Assembly (NCBI RefSeq): GCF_030269125.1
Contig: NZ_BSSM01000018.1
Location: forward strand, 1 to 64,000
From: Streptomyces hygroscopicus subsp. hygroscopicus
GTDB taxonomy: Bacteria > Actinomycetota > Actinomycetes > Streptomycetales > Streptomycetaceae
Direction of reading: 5' to 3'
Length of the DNA: 64,000 nucleotides
The notes beneath the pieces are model-generated. The model was not told the origin of the DNA and searched no databases. It worked only from the letters and a program-made list of their open reading frames with translations. Positions 49,834 to 58,185 of this stretch are shown here, piece after piece. Numbering within the stretch: the stretch's first letter is position 1; each line of letters begins with the position of its first letter. The translations under genes and the position numbers were made by a program.

Positions 49834-50796
49834 ATGGACGACTTCATCGCGCTGGAGAAGGTGGAGAAGGTCTTCTCGGTGCGCCGCAAGACCGGCTTCC
49901 TCCGGCGGGAGCGGCACGAGGTGCGGGCGGTCGACTCGCTGTCGTTCACCGTGGCGCGCGGGGAGATGGTGGGCTACATCGGGCCGAACGGCGCCGGGAA
50001 GTCGACCACGATCAAGATGCTGACCGGCATCCTGACGCCGAGCGGCGGCCGGCTGCGGGTCGCGGGGATCGACCCCTCGCGCGAGCGCACGCGGCTCGCG
50101 CGACGCATCGGGGTGGTGTTCGGGCAGCGCACCACCCTGTGGTGGGACCTGCCGCTGATCGACTCCTACCGGCTCGCCCACCGCATGTACCGCATCCCGG
50201 ACGCCCGTTACCGGGAGAACCTGGACCGCCTCGTCGAACTCCTCGAACTGCGCACCCTGTTGGACACCCCGGTACGGCAGCTTTCCCTGGGTCAGCGGAT
50301 GCGCGGGGACATCGCGGCGGCGCTGCTGCACGACCCGGAGGTGCTGTACCTGGACGAGCCGACGATCGGCCTGGACGTGGTGTCGAAGGCCAAGGTGCGG
50401 GGTTTCCTGCGGGAGTTGAACACCGCGAGCGGTACGACCGTACTGCTGACCACCCACGACCTCCAGGACATCGAGCAGCTGTGCTCGCGGGTGATGGTGA
50501 TCGACCACGGGCGCCTGATGTACGACGGTCCGCTCACCGGGCTGCACGAGGCCGGTGAGAGCGAGCGGACCCTGGTGGTGGACCTGGAGCGGGAGTTGCC
50601 GCCGGTCCGGGTGCCGTCGGCGCGGGTGGTGCGGGTGGAGGGCCCCCGGCAGTGGCTGGCGTTTCCGGCGGGCCAGTCGGCGGCGCCGGTGGTCGCGCAT
50701 CTCGCGGCGGAGTACCCGCTGGTGGACCTGTCGGTGCGGGAGCCGGACATCGAGGCCGTCATCGCGAAGATGTACGCGGAGAAGGCGGTCTCGTAG
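49834..50796 (+). CDS. ABC exporter ATPase (320 aa)
   Basis: Walker A GPNGAGKSTT (about residue 50), Q-loop VVFGQRTTLWWDLP, signature LSLGQRMR, Walker B VLYLDEPTIGLD and switch His TTHDLQD are intact. The LSLGQR form of the signature and DRRA-like C-terminal domain match the NatA/CcmA-type subgroup that serves PF06182 permeases. It starts six bases after the second permease. C-terminal residues from about 235 form a regulatory domain (RTLVVDLERELPPVRVPSAR). Confidence 0.92.
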   Translation: MDDFIALEKVEKVFSVRRKTGFLRRERHEVRAVDSLSFTVARGEMVGYIGPNGAGKSTTIKMLTGILTPSGGRLRVAGIDPSRERTRLARRIGVVFGQRTTLWWDLPLIDSYRLAHRMYRIPDARYRENLDRLVELLELRTLLDTPVRQLSLGQRMRGDIAAALLHDPEVLYLDEPTIGLDVVSKAKVRGFLRELNTASGTTVLLTTHDLQDIEQLCSRVMVIDHGRLMYDGPLTGLHEAGESERTLVVDLERELPPVRVPSARVVRVEGPRQWLAFPAGQSAAPVVAHLAAEYPLVDLSVREPDIEAVIAKMYAEKAVS

Positions 50797-50805
50797 GCTG
50801 CTGCC

Positions 50806-51465
50806 ATGACCGACGACACACGTCCGGAACTGCGCGCCTCGGACGCCGACCGGGAACGGGTCGCCGAGGTGCTGCGGGACGCCCTCGCCGAGGGGCGCCT
50901 CGACATGGACGAGTTCGAGGAGCGGCTGGAGGCGACGTACCGGGCGCGTACGTACGGCGAGCTGGCCCCGATCACCCGGGACCTGCCCACGGGCACCGCC
51001 CCGGCGCCGGTCTCCTTCACCAAGGAACCGGCGGCGGCAGGCGGTTGGTCCTCCCGCGTCGTCGGCGGCGAGGGCTCCTCCGCCGGCGGCGTCGCCATCC
51101 TGTCCGGCTTCGAGCGCAAGGGCCGCTGGACCATGCCCAAGCGCTTCGACTGCCTGGCCGTCCTGGGCGGCGCCGACATCGACCTGCGCGACGCGGACTT
51201 CGCCGACCACGAGGTGGAGATCAACGTCGTGGCCGTCATGGGCGGCGTGCAGGTGACCGTGCCGCCGGGCGTCGAGGTGGTCGTGCGCGGCGTCGGCGTC
51301 ATGGGCGCGTTCGAGCACCCGAGGGACGAGGGTCCGCCCGAGCCGGGCGCCCCGAGGGTGGTCATCGGGGGGTTCGCGTTGTGGGGCGGGGTGGGCGTCA
51401 GCCGCAAGGCGGGCAGGCGATCCCTGAAGCGCGCCCCACGGGAGCGGGGGGAACTGCTCGACTAG
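50806..51465 (+). CDS. DUF1707/LiaF-like cell-wall-associated protein (219 aa)
   Basis: Residues about 6-60 are the DUF1707 domain (LRASDADRERVAEVLRDALA, EGRLDMDEFEERLEATYRAR, TYGELAPITRDLP). The C-terminal part (residues 95-200) is LiaF/DUF2154-like beta repeats (AILSGFERKGRW, FDCLAVLGGADIDLRDADF, INVVAVMGGVQVTVPPGVEV). No transmembrane helix is seen, unlike LiaF itself. Such proteins are common in Streptomyces and often lie near envelope-stress genes; activity unknown. It starts 9 bp after the exporter ATPase, so it is probably co-transcribed. Confidence 0.9.
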   Translation: MTDDTRPELRASDADRERVAEVLRDALAEGRLDMDEFEERLEATYRARTYGELAPITRDLPTGTAPAPVSFTKEPAAAGGWSSRVVGGEGSSAGGVAILSGFERKGRWTMPKRFDCLAVLGGADIDLRDADFADHEVEINVVAVMGGVQVTVPPGVEVVVRGVGVMGAFEHPRDEGPPEPGAPRVVIGGFALWGGVGVSRKAGRRSLKRAPRERGELLD

Positions 51466-51487
51466 CCGCGGGGAGTTGGCGGCCGCG

Positions 51488-51874
51488 CTACTTGGTGCAC
51501 ACCTTCGTCAGCTCCCCCGCCGCGTCCGTCACCGGCCCGACGTCCGGCGTGCGATCGCCCTCACGGATGGCCGTACGAACGTTTCCCACGGCCTTGCCGA
51601 GGTCGTCGACCGCCTTGTTGACGTCGGCATCGTCCGTCTTGTCCCCTATCTTCTCCAGGTTGCCCTCGATGGCGTCGAGCGCGGAGTCGGCCTGCCCCGG
51701 ATCATGGGCGGCGTTCTCCACGGCCTGCTGGAGATCGGTGACGCTGTCGGCGATGGTGTCCGCGGTCTGGACGCAGTCCATCGCCTTGTGCACGGTGTCG
51801 CAGCCCCCGACGAGGCCGGCGGTGAGCACGGCGGTCGCCACGATGACGGCGAGACGGCCTCGGCTGGCGGCCAT
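51488..51874 (-). CDS. Small lipoprotein (128 aa)
   Basis: The ATG at 51874 is preceded by GGAGG. The signal ends in the lipobox LVGGC, with Cys about residue 25. The mature part is helical and acidic (MDCVQTADTIADSVTDLQQA, KTDDADVNKAVDDLGKAVGN), with two further Cys, and ends TKVCTK. The regular heptad-like spacing suggests a helical bundle or coiled coil. No family recognised. It converges with the DUF1707 gene. Confidence 0.8.
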   Translation of the reverse strand: MAASRGRLAVIVATAVLTAGLVGGCDTVHKAMDCVQTADTIADSVTDLQQAVENAAHDPGQADSALDAIEGNLEKIGDKTDDADVNKAVDDLGKAVGNVRTAIREGDRTPDVGPVTDAAGELTKVCTK

Positions 51875-51961
51875 GGTGATGATCCCCTCCCCGGATGTCC
51901 CTCTACTGCGTAGAGGTAGGACGCGGGGAAGGGCCACCGGGTTGCCCGCTCCGCTCGCCCG

Positions 51962-52699
51962 CTACGACGCGAGCGTGGCCTCCAGGGCCGCCCGCTGGTG
52001 CGCGGCCAGCGCGTCGCAGCCGCTGACCGCCAGGTCGAGCAGCGCGTTCAGCTCGTCGCGGGCGAACGGCTCCGCCTCCGCCGTGCCCTGGACCTCGACG
52101 AAGCGGCCGTCGCCGGTGCAGACGACGTTCATGTCGGTCTCGGCGCGCACGTCCTCCTCGTAGCAGAGGTCGAGCAGCGGGACGCCGCCGACGATGCCGA
52201 CGGAGACGGCGCTCACCGTGCCGGTCAGCGGCTGCCGGCCGGCCTTGACCAGCTTCTTGCCCTGCGCCCACGCGACGGCGTCGGCGAGGGCGACGTACGC
52301 GCCGGTGATGGCCGCGGTGCGCGTGCCGCCGTCGGCCTGGAGGACGTCGCAGTCGAGGACGATGGTGTTCTCGCCGAGCGCCTTGTAGTCGATGACGGCG
52401 CGCAGGGAGCGGCCGATGAGGCGGGAGATCTCGTGGGTGCGGCCGCCGATGCGGCCCTTGACGGACTCGCGGTCGCCGCGGGTGTTGGTGGCGCGGGGCA
52501 GCATGGAGTACTCCGCGGTGACCCACCCTTCGCCACTGCCCTTGCGCCAGCGCGGGACGCCCTCGGTGACGGAGGCGGTGCAGAAGACCCTGGTGTCGCC
52601 GAAGGACACGAGGACGGAGCCCTCGGCGTGCTTGCTCCATCCGCGTTCGATGGTGACCGGGCGGAGCTGTTCGGGGGTACGGCCGTCGATGCGAGACAT
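51962..52699 (-). CDS. rph: Ribonuclease PH (245 aa)
   Basis: MSRIDGRTPEQLRPVTIERG, GDTRVFCTASVTEGVPRW, MLPRATNTRGDRESVKGRIG, HEISRLIGRSLRAVIDYKAL and TIVLDCDVLQADGGTRTAAI are the standard RNase PH sequence, including the phosphate-binding Arg region. It is a hexameric phosphorolytic 3' exonuclease that trims tRNA 3' ends, and is upstream of rdgB in most actinobacteria. Here it is alone, preceded by the nagF gene and its terminator on the same strand. Confidence 0.95.
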   Translation of the reverse strand: MSRIDGRTPEQLRPVTIERGWSKHAEGSVLVSFGDTRVFCTASVTEGVPRWRKGSGEGWVTAEYSMLPRATNTRGDRESVKGRIGGRTHEISRLIGRSLRAVIDYKALGENTIVLDCDVLQADGGTRTAAITGAYVALADAVAWAQGKKLVKAGRQPLTGTVSAVSVGIVGGVPLLDLCYEEDVRAETDMNVVCTGDGRFVEVQGTAEAEPFARDELNALLDLAVSGCDALAAHQRAALEATLAS

Positions 52700-52727
52700 G
52701 ACATGGAGCCTAGCCGTAGATACGGAA

Positions 52728-52756
52728 GGGGCTCCTCCCGCGTCGGGAGGAGCCCC
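52728..52756 (-). terminator. Terminator of the nagF-like gene
   Basis: GGGGCTCCTCCCG and its perfect complement around a 3-nt loop, between nagF and rph. It isolates rph from the PTS gene. Confidence 0.8.
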
Positions 52757-52778
52757 TGTTCGTGAGTCCGGGGGGACG

Positions 52779-53012
52779 TCACATCATGTCTTCGATCTCC
52801 GCGGCGATCGGGTCGGCGTCGGTGCCGATGACGACCTGGACGGCGGTGCCCATCCTGACGACGCCGTGGGCGCCGGCGGCCTTCAGGGCGGCCTCGTTCA
52901 CCAGCGAGGGGTCGGACACCTCGGTGCGCAGGCGCGTGATGCAGCCCTCGATCTCCTCGATGTTGTCGATCCCGCCGAGGCCGGCGACGATCTTCTCAGC
53001 CTTGGTGGCCAT
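52779..53012 (-). CDS. nagF: PTS EIIB component, NagF-like (77 aa)
   Basis: ATG at 53012. The glucose/GlcNAc EIIB fold is complete in 77 residues: AEKIVAGLGGIDNIEEIEGC is followed by ITRLRTEVSDPSLVN, with the phosphorylated Cys in CITRLR (about residue 24), and VVIGTDADPIAAEIEDMM at the end. It passes phosphate from EIIA (encoded elsewhere) to the EIIC permeases. It is divergent from the EIIC genes with a DasR-type site between. In S. coelicolor the same trio is nagF, nagE1 and nagE2 (from memory). Confidence 0.9.
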   Translation of the reverse strand: MATKAEKIVAGLGGIDNIEEIEGCITRLRTEVSDPSLVNEAALKAAGAHGVVRMGTAVQVVIGTDADPIAAEIEDMM

Positions 53013-53131
53013 GTGCTTCTCCCCTGATCCGAACCGCTTTGTCGCAGTAACCCACAGTTGGCCCATCTTCGCGAGCGGTCGTGCCGTCCGTGCCGGATGA
53101 TGGCGATCACGACAGCGGAACCGTCCGGGCA

Positions 53132-53147
53132 ACTGGTCTACACCAGC
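53132..53147. promoter_or_regulatory. DasR-binding site (dre) between nagF and nagE1-like genes
   Basis: ACTGGTCTACACCAGC, an almost perfect 16-bp dyad matching the DasR consensus ACTGGTCTAGACCACT. It lies 51 bp before the nagE1-like ATG and 120 bp before nagF, so it can control both directions. Confidence 0.85.
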
Positions 53148-53197
53148 GGGGTGACGGTCGCCAAACCGCGTCCGAGTCGAGTGGCCGGAGGACGCCC

Positions 53198-54478
53198 ATG
53201 AGCGAGGGGAGCGTGGCGCGGGAGCGCTGGGGCCGGCTGTTCCAGGGGTTGCAGAAGATGGGGCGCAGCCTCCAGCTGCCGATCGCGGTGCTGCCCGCCG
53301 CGGGTCTGCTGATCGGGCTCGGTCAGCCGGGGGTCGTGGGCGCGGGCGGGCTCGGCTGGACGACGGTCGCGAAGGTGATGCGGGGGGCGGGCGGGGCGCT
53401 GCTGGACGGTTCGCTGGGGCTGCCGCTGCTGTTCTGCGTGGGCGTGGCGATCGGCATGGCGAAGAAGGCCGACGGTTCGACGGCGCTCGCGGCGGTGGCG
53501 GGGTTCCTCGTCTACTACGGGGTGCTGCACCAGTTCCCGCAGGACTGTCCGGGCGGTTCGACGGTGCTGCCGGGGGTGGGCTGCCGGGCGGGGGACGGAA
53601 CGGTGGCGGCGTTCACCTTCCAGAACCCGGGGGTGTTCGGCGGGATCGTGATGGGCCTGCTGGCCGCTTTCCTGTGGGCGCGGTTCCACCGCACGAGGCT
53701 GGTGGACTGGCTGGGTTTCTTCAACGGCCGCCGACTGGTGCCGATCCTCATGGCCTTCGTGGCCATCCTGTTCGCGGCACTGTGCCTGTGGATCTGGCCG
53801 CCCATCGGTGCGGGGCTGGAGAGTTTCGGCCGCTGGCTGCACGCGGCGGGGGCATGGGGGGCGGGGCTGTTCGGCGTCACGAACCGGGCGCTGCTGGTGG
53901 TGGGCCTGCACCAGTTCCTGAACGTGCCCATCTGGTTCCAGTTCGGCAGTTACACGCAGCCGGACGGGACCGTGGTGCACGGGGACATCAGCATGTTCCT
54001 GGCGGGGGACCCGCACGCGGGGCAGTTCACCTCGGGATTCTTCCCGATCATGATGTTCGCGCTGCCGGCGGCGGCGCTGGCCATCACACACTGCGCCAAG
54101 CCGCAGCGGCGCAAGGAGGTCGGCGGGCTGATGCTGTCCGTGGCGCTGACGTCGTTCGTCACGGGGATCACCGAGCCGATCGAGTACTCGTTCCTCTTCA
54201 TCGCGCCGGTCCTGTACGCGATCCACGCGGTGCTCACCGGCGTCTCCATGGCGGCGACCTGGGCGCTCGGTGTGCACGACGGTTTCAGCTTCTCCGCGGG
54301 CCTGATCGACTACGTCATCAACTGGCACCTGGCCACCAGGCCCTGGCTGATCATCCCCATCGGCCTGTGCTTCGCCGCCGTCTACTACGCCGTCTTCCGC
54401 TTCGCCATCACCGCCTTCGACCTCAAGACCCCCGGCAGGGAGGCGGAGGAGCAGGTCGAGGACGTGACCGGGGGCTGA
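53198..54478 (+). CDS. nagE1: PTS EIIC permease, NagE1-like (426 aa)
   Basis: The ATG at 53198 has GGAGG seven bases upstream. A glucose-family EIIC with GLQKMGRSLQLPIAVLPAAG at the start, VAIGMAKKADGSTALAAVAGF, GGRRLVP-equivalent NGRRLVPILMAFVA, RALLVVGLHQFLNVPIWFQF and the active-site TSFVTGITEPIEYSFLF (conserved ITEPIE). An insertion after residue about 105 (CPGGSTVLPGVGCRAGDG) carries two cysteines and is absent from the second EIIC. It should translocate and help phosphorylate an amino sugar, probably GlcNAc. Expression is likely DasR-controlled from the upstream dre site. Confidence 0.88.
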   Translation: MSEGSVARERWGRLFQGLQKMGRSLQLPIAVLPAAGLLIGLGQPGVVGAGGLGWTTVAKVMRGAGGALLDGSLGLPLLFCVGVAIGMAKKADGSTALAAVAGFLVYYGVLHQFPQDCPGGSTVLPGVGCRAGDGTVAAFTFQNPGVFGGIVMGLLAAFLWARFHRTRLVDWLGFFNGRRLVPILMAFVAILFAALCLWIWPPIGAGLESFGRWLHAAGAWGAGLFGVTNRALLVVGLHQFLNVPIWFQFGSYTQPDGTVVHGDISMFLAGDPHAGQFTSGFFPIMMFALPAAALAITHCAKPQRRKEVGGLMLSVALTSFVTGITEPIEYSFLFIAPVLYAIHAVLTGVSMAATWALGVHDGFSFSAGLIDYVINWHLATRPWLIIPIGLCFAAVYYAVFRFAITAFDLKTPGREAEEQVEDVTGG

Positions 54479-54585
54479 GGGCGGCACGGGACGGCACGAC
54501 GGCCCGAAGCACCCGGGACCGGTACGGTGCGTGACCCCGCGGTAGCGGATCCCACGGTTCCTTACGGCACCTTCATCGTGCTACA

Positions 54586-54617
54586 ACAGGTCTACACCAC
54601 TGCTGGTGTAGACCAGA
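54586..54617. promoter_or_regulatory. Tandem pair of DasR (dre) sites upstream of nagE2-like gene
   Basis: ACAGGTCTACACCACT (54586-54601) abuts GCTGGTGTAGACCAGA (54602-54617). Each fits the dre consensus, and together they form an inverted repeat with 11-bp arms. The pair lies about 85 bp before the GTG of the EIIC gene. Confidence 0.85.
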
Positions 54618-54701
54618 GACGCCGCCGTCCCTTCCATGGTTCCCGGGCGGCGCCTTGCCCGTCCCCCGGTCCCCGGCCGGGGGGACCCCCAGGAGGAACA
54701 C

Positions 54702-55967
<1,266 letters not shown>

Positions 55968-55982
55968 GGGCCAGCGCCTGCG

Positions 55983-56019
55983 CGAAGGCCCCGGAACCTC
56001 GATGGTTCCGGGGCCTTCG
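55983..56019. terminator. Bidirectional terminator after nagE2-like gene
   Basis: 16-bp perfect arms (CGAAGGCCCCGGAACC and complement) with a 5-nt loop, between convergent genes. Confidence 0.85.
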
Positions 56020-56044
56020 TCCGCGTTTCGGGCCGTGCCGGGCC

Positions 56045-56797
56045 TCAGATCTGGTACACCGCGCCCCGCGCCGCCAGCTCCACCGGCCCCCGGAACGCCT
56101 CGCGGGCGTCGCGGAGGTTGACCTGGGGGTCGGTCCAGGGGGCGATGTGGGTGAGGACCAGGCGGCGGACGGCGGCGCGGGTGGCGGTTTCGCCGGCTTC
56201 GCGGCCGTTGAGGTGGAGGTCGGGGATGTCCTCCTTGCCGTGCGTGAACGCGGCCTCGCACAGGAAGAGATCGGCGTCCCGGGCCAGCTCGTCCAGCGCG
56301 GGGGTGACGCCCGTGTCCCCGGAGTACACGAGGGACCTGCCCCCGTGCTCCAGCCGGATGCCGTACGCCTCCACGGGGTGGCGGACCCGGTCGGTGTGCA
56401 CCGTGAAGGGGCCGATCTCGAACGTGGCCGGCTTGACGGTGCGGAAGTCGAAGACCTCGCTCATCGAGGAGGCGGAGGGGGTGTCGCCGTGCGCCGTGGT
56501 CAGACGGTGCTCGGTGCGCTCGGGGCCGTAGACCGGCAGGGCCTCGCAGCGGCCGCCGTCGTGGCGGTAGTAGCGGGCGACGAAATACCCGAGCATGTCG
56601 ATGCAGTGATCGGCGTGCAGGTGGCTGAGGAAGATCGCGTCGAGGTCGTAGAGACCGCAGTGGCGCTGCAGCTCGCCCAGGGCGCCGTTGCCCATGTCGA
56701 GAAGCAGCCGGAAGCCGTCGGCCTCGACGAGGTAGCTCGAGCAGGCCGATTCCGCGGACGGGAACGACCCCGAGCAGCCGACGACGGTGAGCTTCAT
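56045..56797 (-). CDS. MBL-fold metal-dependent hydrolase (250 aa)
   Basis: MKLTVVGCSGSFPSAESACS opens the beta-lactamase-fold (tRNase Z/RNase Z-like group). IFLSHLHADHCIDMLGY carries the HxHxDH motif, and YSGDTGVTP and VLTHIAPWTDP supply the remaining metal ligands. The family includes tRNA 3' processing enzymes and phosphodiesterases; this shorter group is of unclear substrate. It stands alone after the terminator. Length and motifs fit the conserved gene found between the GlcNAc transporter and cysteine genes in Streptomyces. Confidence 0.9.
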   Translation of the reverse strand: MKLTVVGCSGSFPSAESACSSYLVEADGFRLLLDMGNGALGELQRHCGLYDLDAIFLSHLHADHCIDMLGYFVARYYRHDGGRCEALPVYGPERTEHRLTTAHGDTPSASSMSEVFDFRTVKPATFEIGPFTVHTDRVRHPVEAYGIRLEHGGRSLVYSGDTGVTPALDELARDADLFLCEAAFTHGKEDIPDLHLNGREAGETATRAAVRRLVLTHIAPWTDPQVNLRDAREAFRGPVELAARGAVYQI

Positions 56798-57045
56798 GAA
56801 GCAGAAACCTCCGTAGGCGAAGACGGGTGAGCGGAGGGTCCTCGAAGGGGTGAGGAACCTCGGGAAAGGGCTGACGGGGGTCGTGCGGTCTGTCGAGCCT
56901 ACGGCGCCTTCGGGTGGGTCGCTCCTCTGCCAGGGGCCGTTGTGGGCGAACTCACCCGTGCTGTCACCGGTTCGGCTGGCCCTTGGGGCGCATGGGATCC
57001 GCGCAAGGGCGCGCGCCCCGCGCCGCGCGCCGGTAACGTCGTCGT

Positions 57046-57510
57046 ATGGACACGTCCTGGTGGCTGGCGCTCGCGGCGGTGGTGCTGCTCGCCCTGGTCG
57101 CCACGGTCATCGACGGCTGGGGGCGCGGCCGTCGGCCGGGCGGGCGGCGGCTGCGGCCACCGGGCCGGGCGAGCACCCGAGGGGCGCGGGCGGGCGGCGG
57201 GCGCCCGTCGCCGGGGGACATCTGGTGGGCGAACGTGTCCTGGGAGGACCGTGCCGAGACGAAGGACCGGCCCTGTCTGGTGCTGGCCGTGCGGGGCGAC
57301 CGGGCCACGGTCGCGAAGATCACCACGAAGTACCACGACGAGCGCGCCGGGGTGATCCCGTTGCCGCCCGGCGCGGTCGGTGACGCGCGGGGCCGCCCGA
57401 GCTTCCTGCGGACCGACGAGCTGCGCGAGGTGCCGGTGGGCGACCTCCGCCGCCGGGTGGGGGTGGTCGACCCGGTCCTGTGGGACCAGGTGCGCCACCT
57501 CGCCCGATAG
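57046..57510 (+). CDS. PemK/MazF-like protein with N-terminal membrane helix (154 aa)
   Basis: ATG at 57046. Residues 1-23 form a hydrophobic helix (WWLALAAVVLLALVATVIDG), then an Arg/Gly/Pro-rich linker. The PemK/MazF barrel starts about residue 52: GDIWWANVSWEDRAETKDRP, CLVLAVRGDRATVAKITTKY and PSFLRTDELREVPVGDLRRR. The toxin-like fold is preserved, but no antitoxin gene precedes it; the upstream neighbour is an MBL hydrolase on the other strand. Membrane tethering is unusual for a ribonuclease toxin. Function in RNA cleavage is inference from fold only. Confidence 0.85.
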   Translation: MDTSWWLALAAVVLLALVATVIDGWGRGRRPGGRRLRPPGRASTRGARAGGGRPSPGDIWWANVSWEDRAETKDRPCLVLAVRGDRATVAKITTKYHDERAGVIPLPPGAVGDARGRPSFLRTDELREVPVGDLRRRVGVVDPVLWDQVRHLAR

Positions 57511-57578
57511 CTCGGACAACCGCCCGGCTCCCGGCAGTTGAGACGTTCGCACCGGTTCCGACGGCTTTGCCGGTTCCG

Positions 57579-58016
57579 TCAGTTCTTCACGGTCACGGTG
57601 ACCGTCCACTCCTGGATGCCCTTGCAGGACATCTGCCCGGGAGCGGTGGCGCACAGGGGGCGGGAGGACGTGAGCCTGCCGGTGCCGGCGGCCTTCGCGT
57701 GGTAGGCGGCCTCGGCGTCGCCCGGCCGGATGACGAAGCCGGAGTTGATCGCCTCGAGCGCGCCACCGGTGGCGGTGACCGGCTTCCAGGGGCGGTCCTT
57801 CGCGCCGCCGAGGCTGATCCGTACCTCTCCGCCCTTGGCCACGCAGACGGTGCGGCCGCTGTCGGCGGCCGTCAGCCGCACCTGGTTCATGCACACCGGG
57901 GCCTGGCCGCCGGGGGCCGAGGAGACCTTCTGGCTCCCGGTGGAGCTGGTGTGGGTGCCGCAGCCCGCGAGGAGCAGGGGGGTGGCCACGAGAGCGAGGA
58001 GTGTCGTACGGCGCAT
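57579..58016 (-). CDS. Lipoprotein of unknown function (145 aa)
   Basis: The signal MRRTTLLALVATPLLLAGC has lipobox LLAGC (Cys about residue 19). The mature domain has four further Cys (VCMNQ, TVCVAKG, PLCATA, SCKGI) and a beta-rich character (EVRISLGGAKDRPW, EWTVTVTV). No family recognised. It converges with the PemK-like gene, with a 68-bp gap, and is separated by 169 bp from the sedolisin upstream. Confidence 0.75.
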   Translation of the reverse strand: MRRTTLLALVATPLLLAGCGTHTSSTGSQKVSSAPGGQAPVCMNQVRLTAADSGRTVCVAKGGEVRISLGGAKDRPWKPVTATGGALEAINSGFVIRPGDAEAAYHAKAAGTGRLTSSRPLCATAPGQMSCKGIQEWTVTVTVKN

Positions 58017-58185
58017 GGGGGGACCGCCTTTCCGCGGGGCCGCCGGTTGGCCCGCCTGGTACGGATGGGACGTTCCGCGGCCGCGAACGGATCCCGCCGA
58101 CCGGCGGGGAGCCGGCCGACGAACGGATCCCGCACGCGGCGGCTGCCGCGTGCGGGATCGCTGGTGGTGCGGGTGGTGCGGGTGA

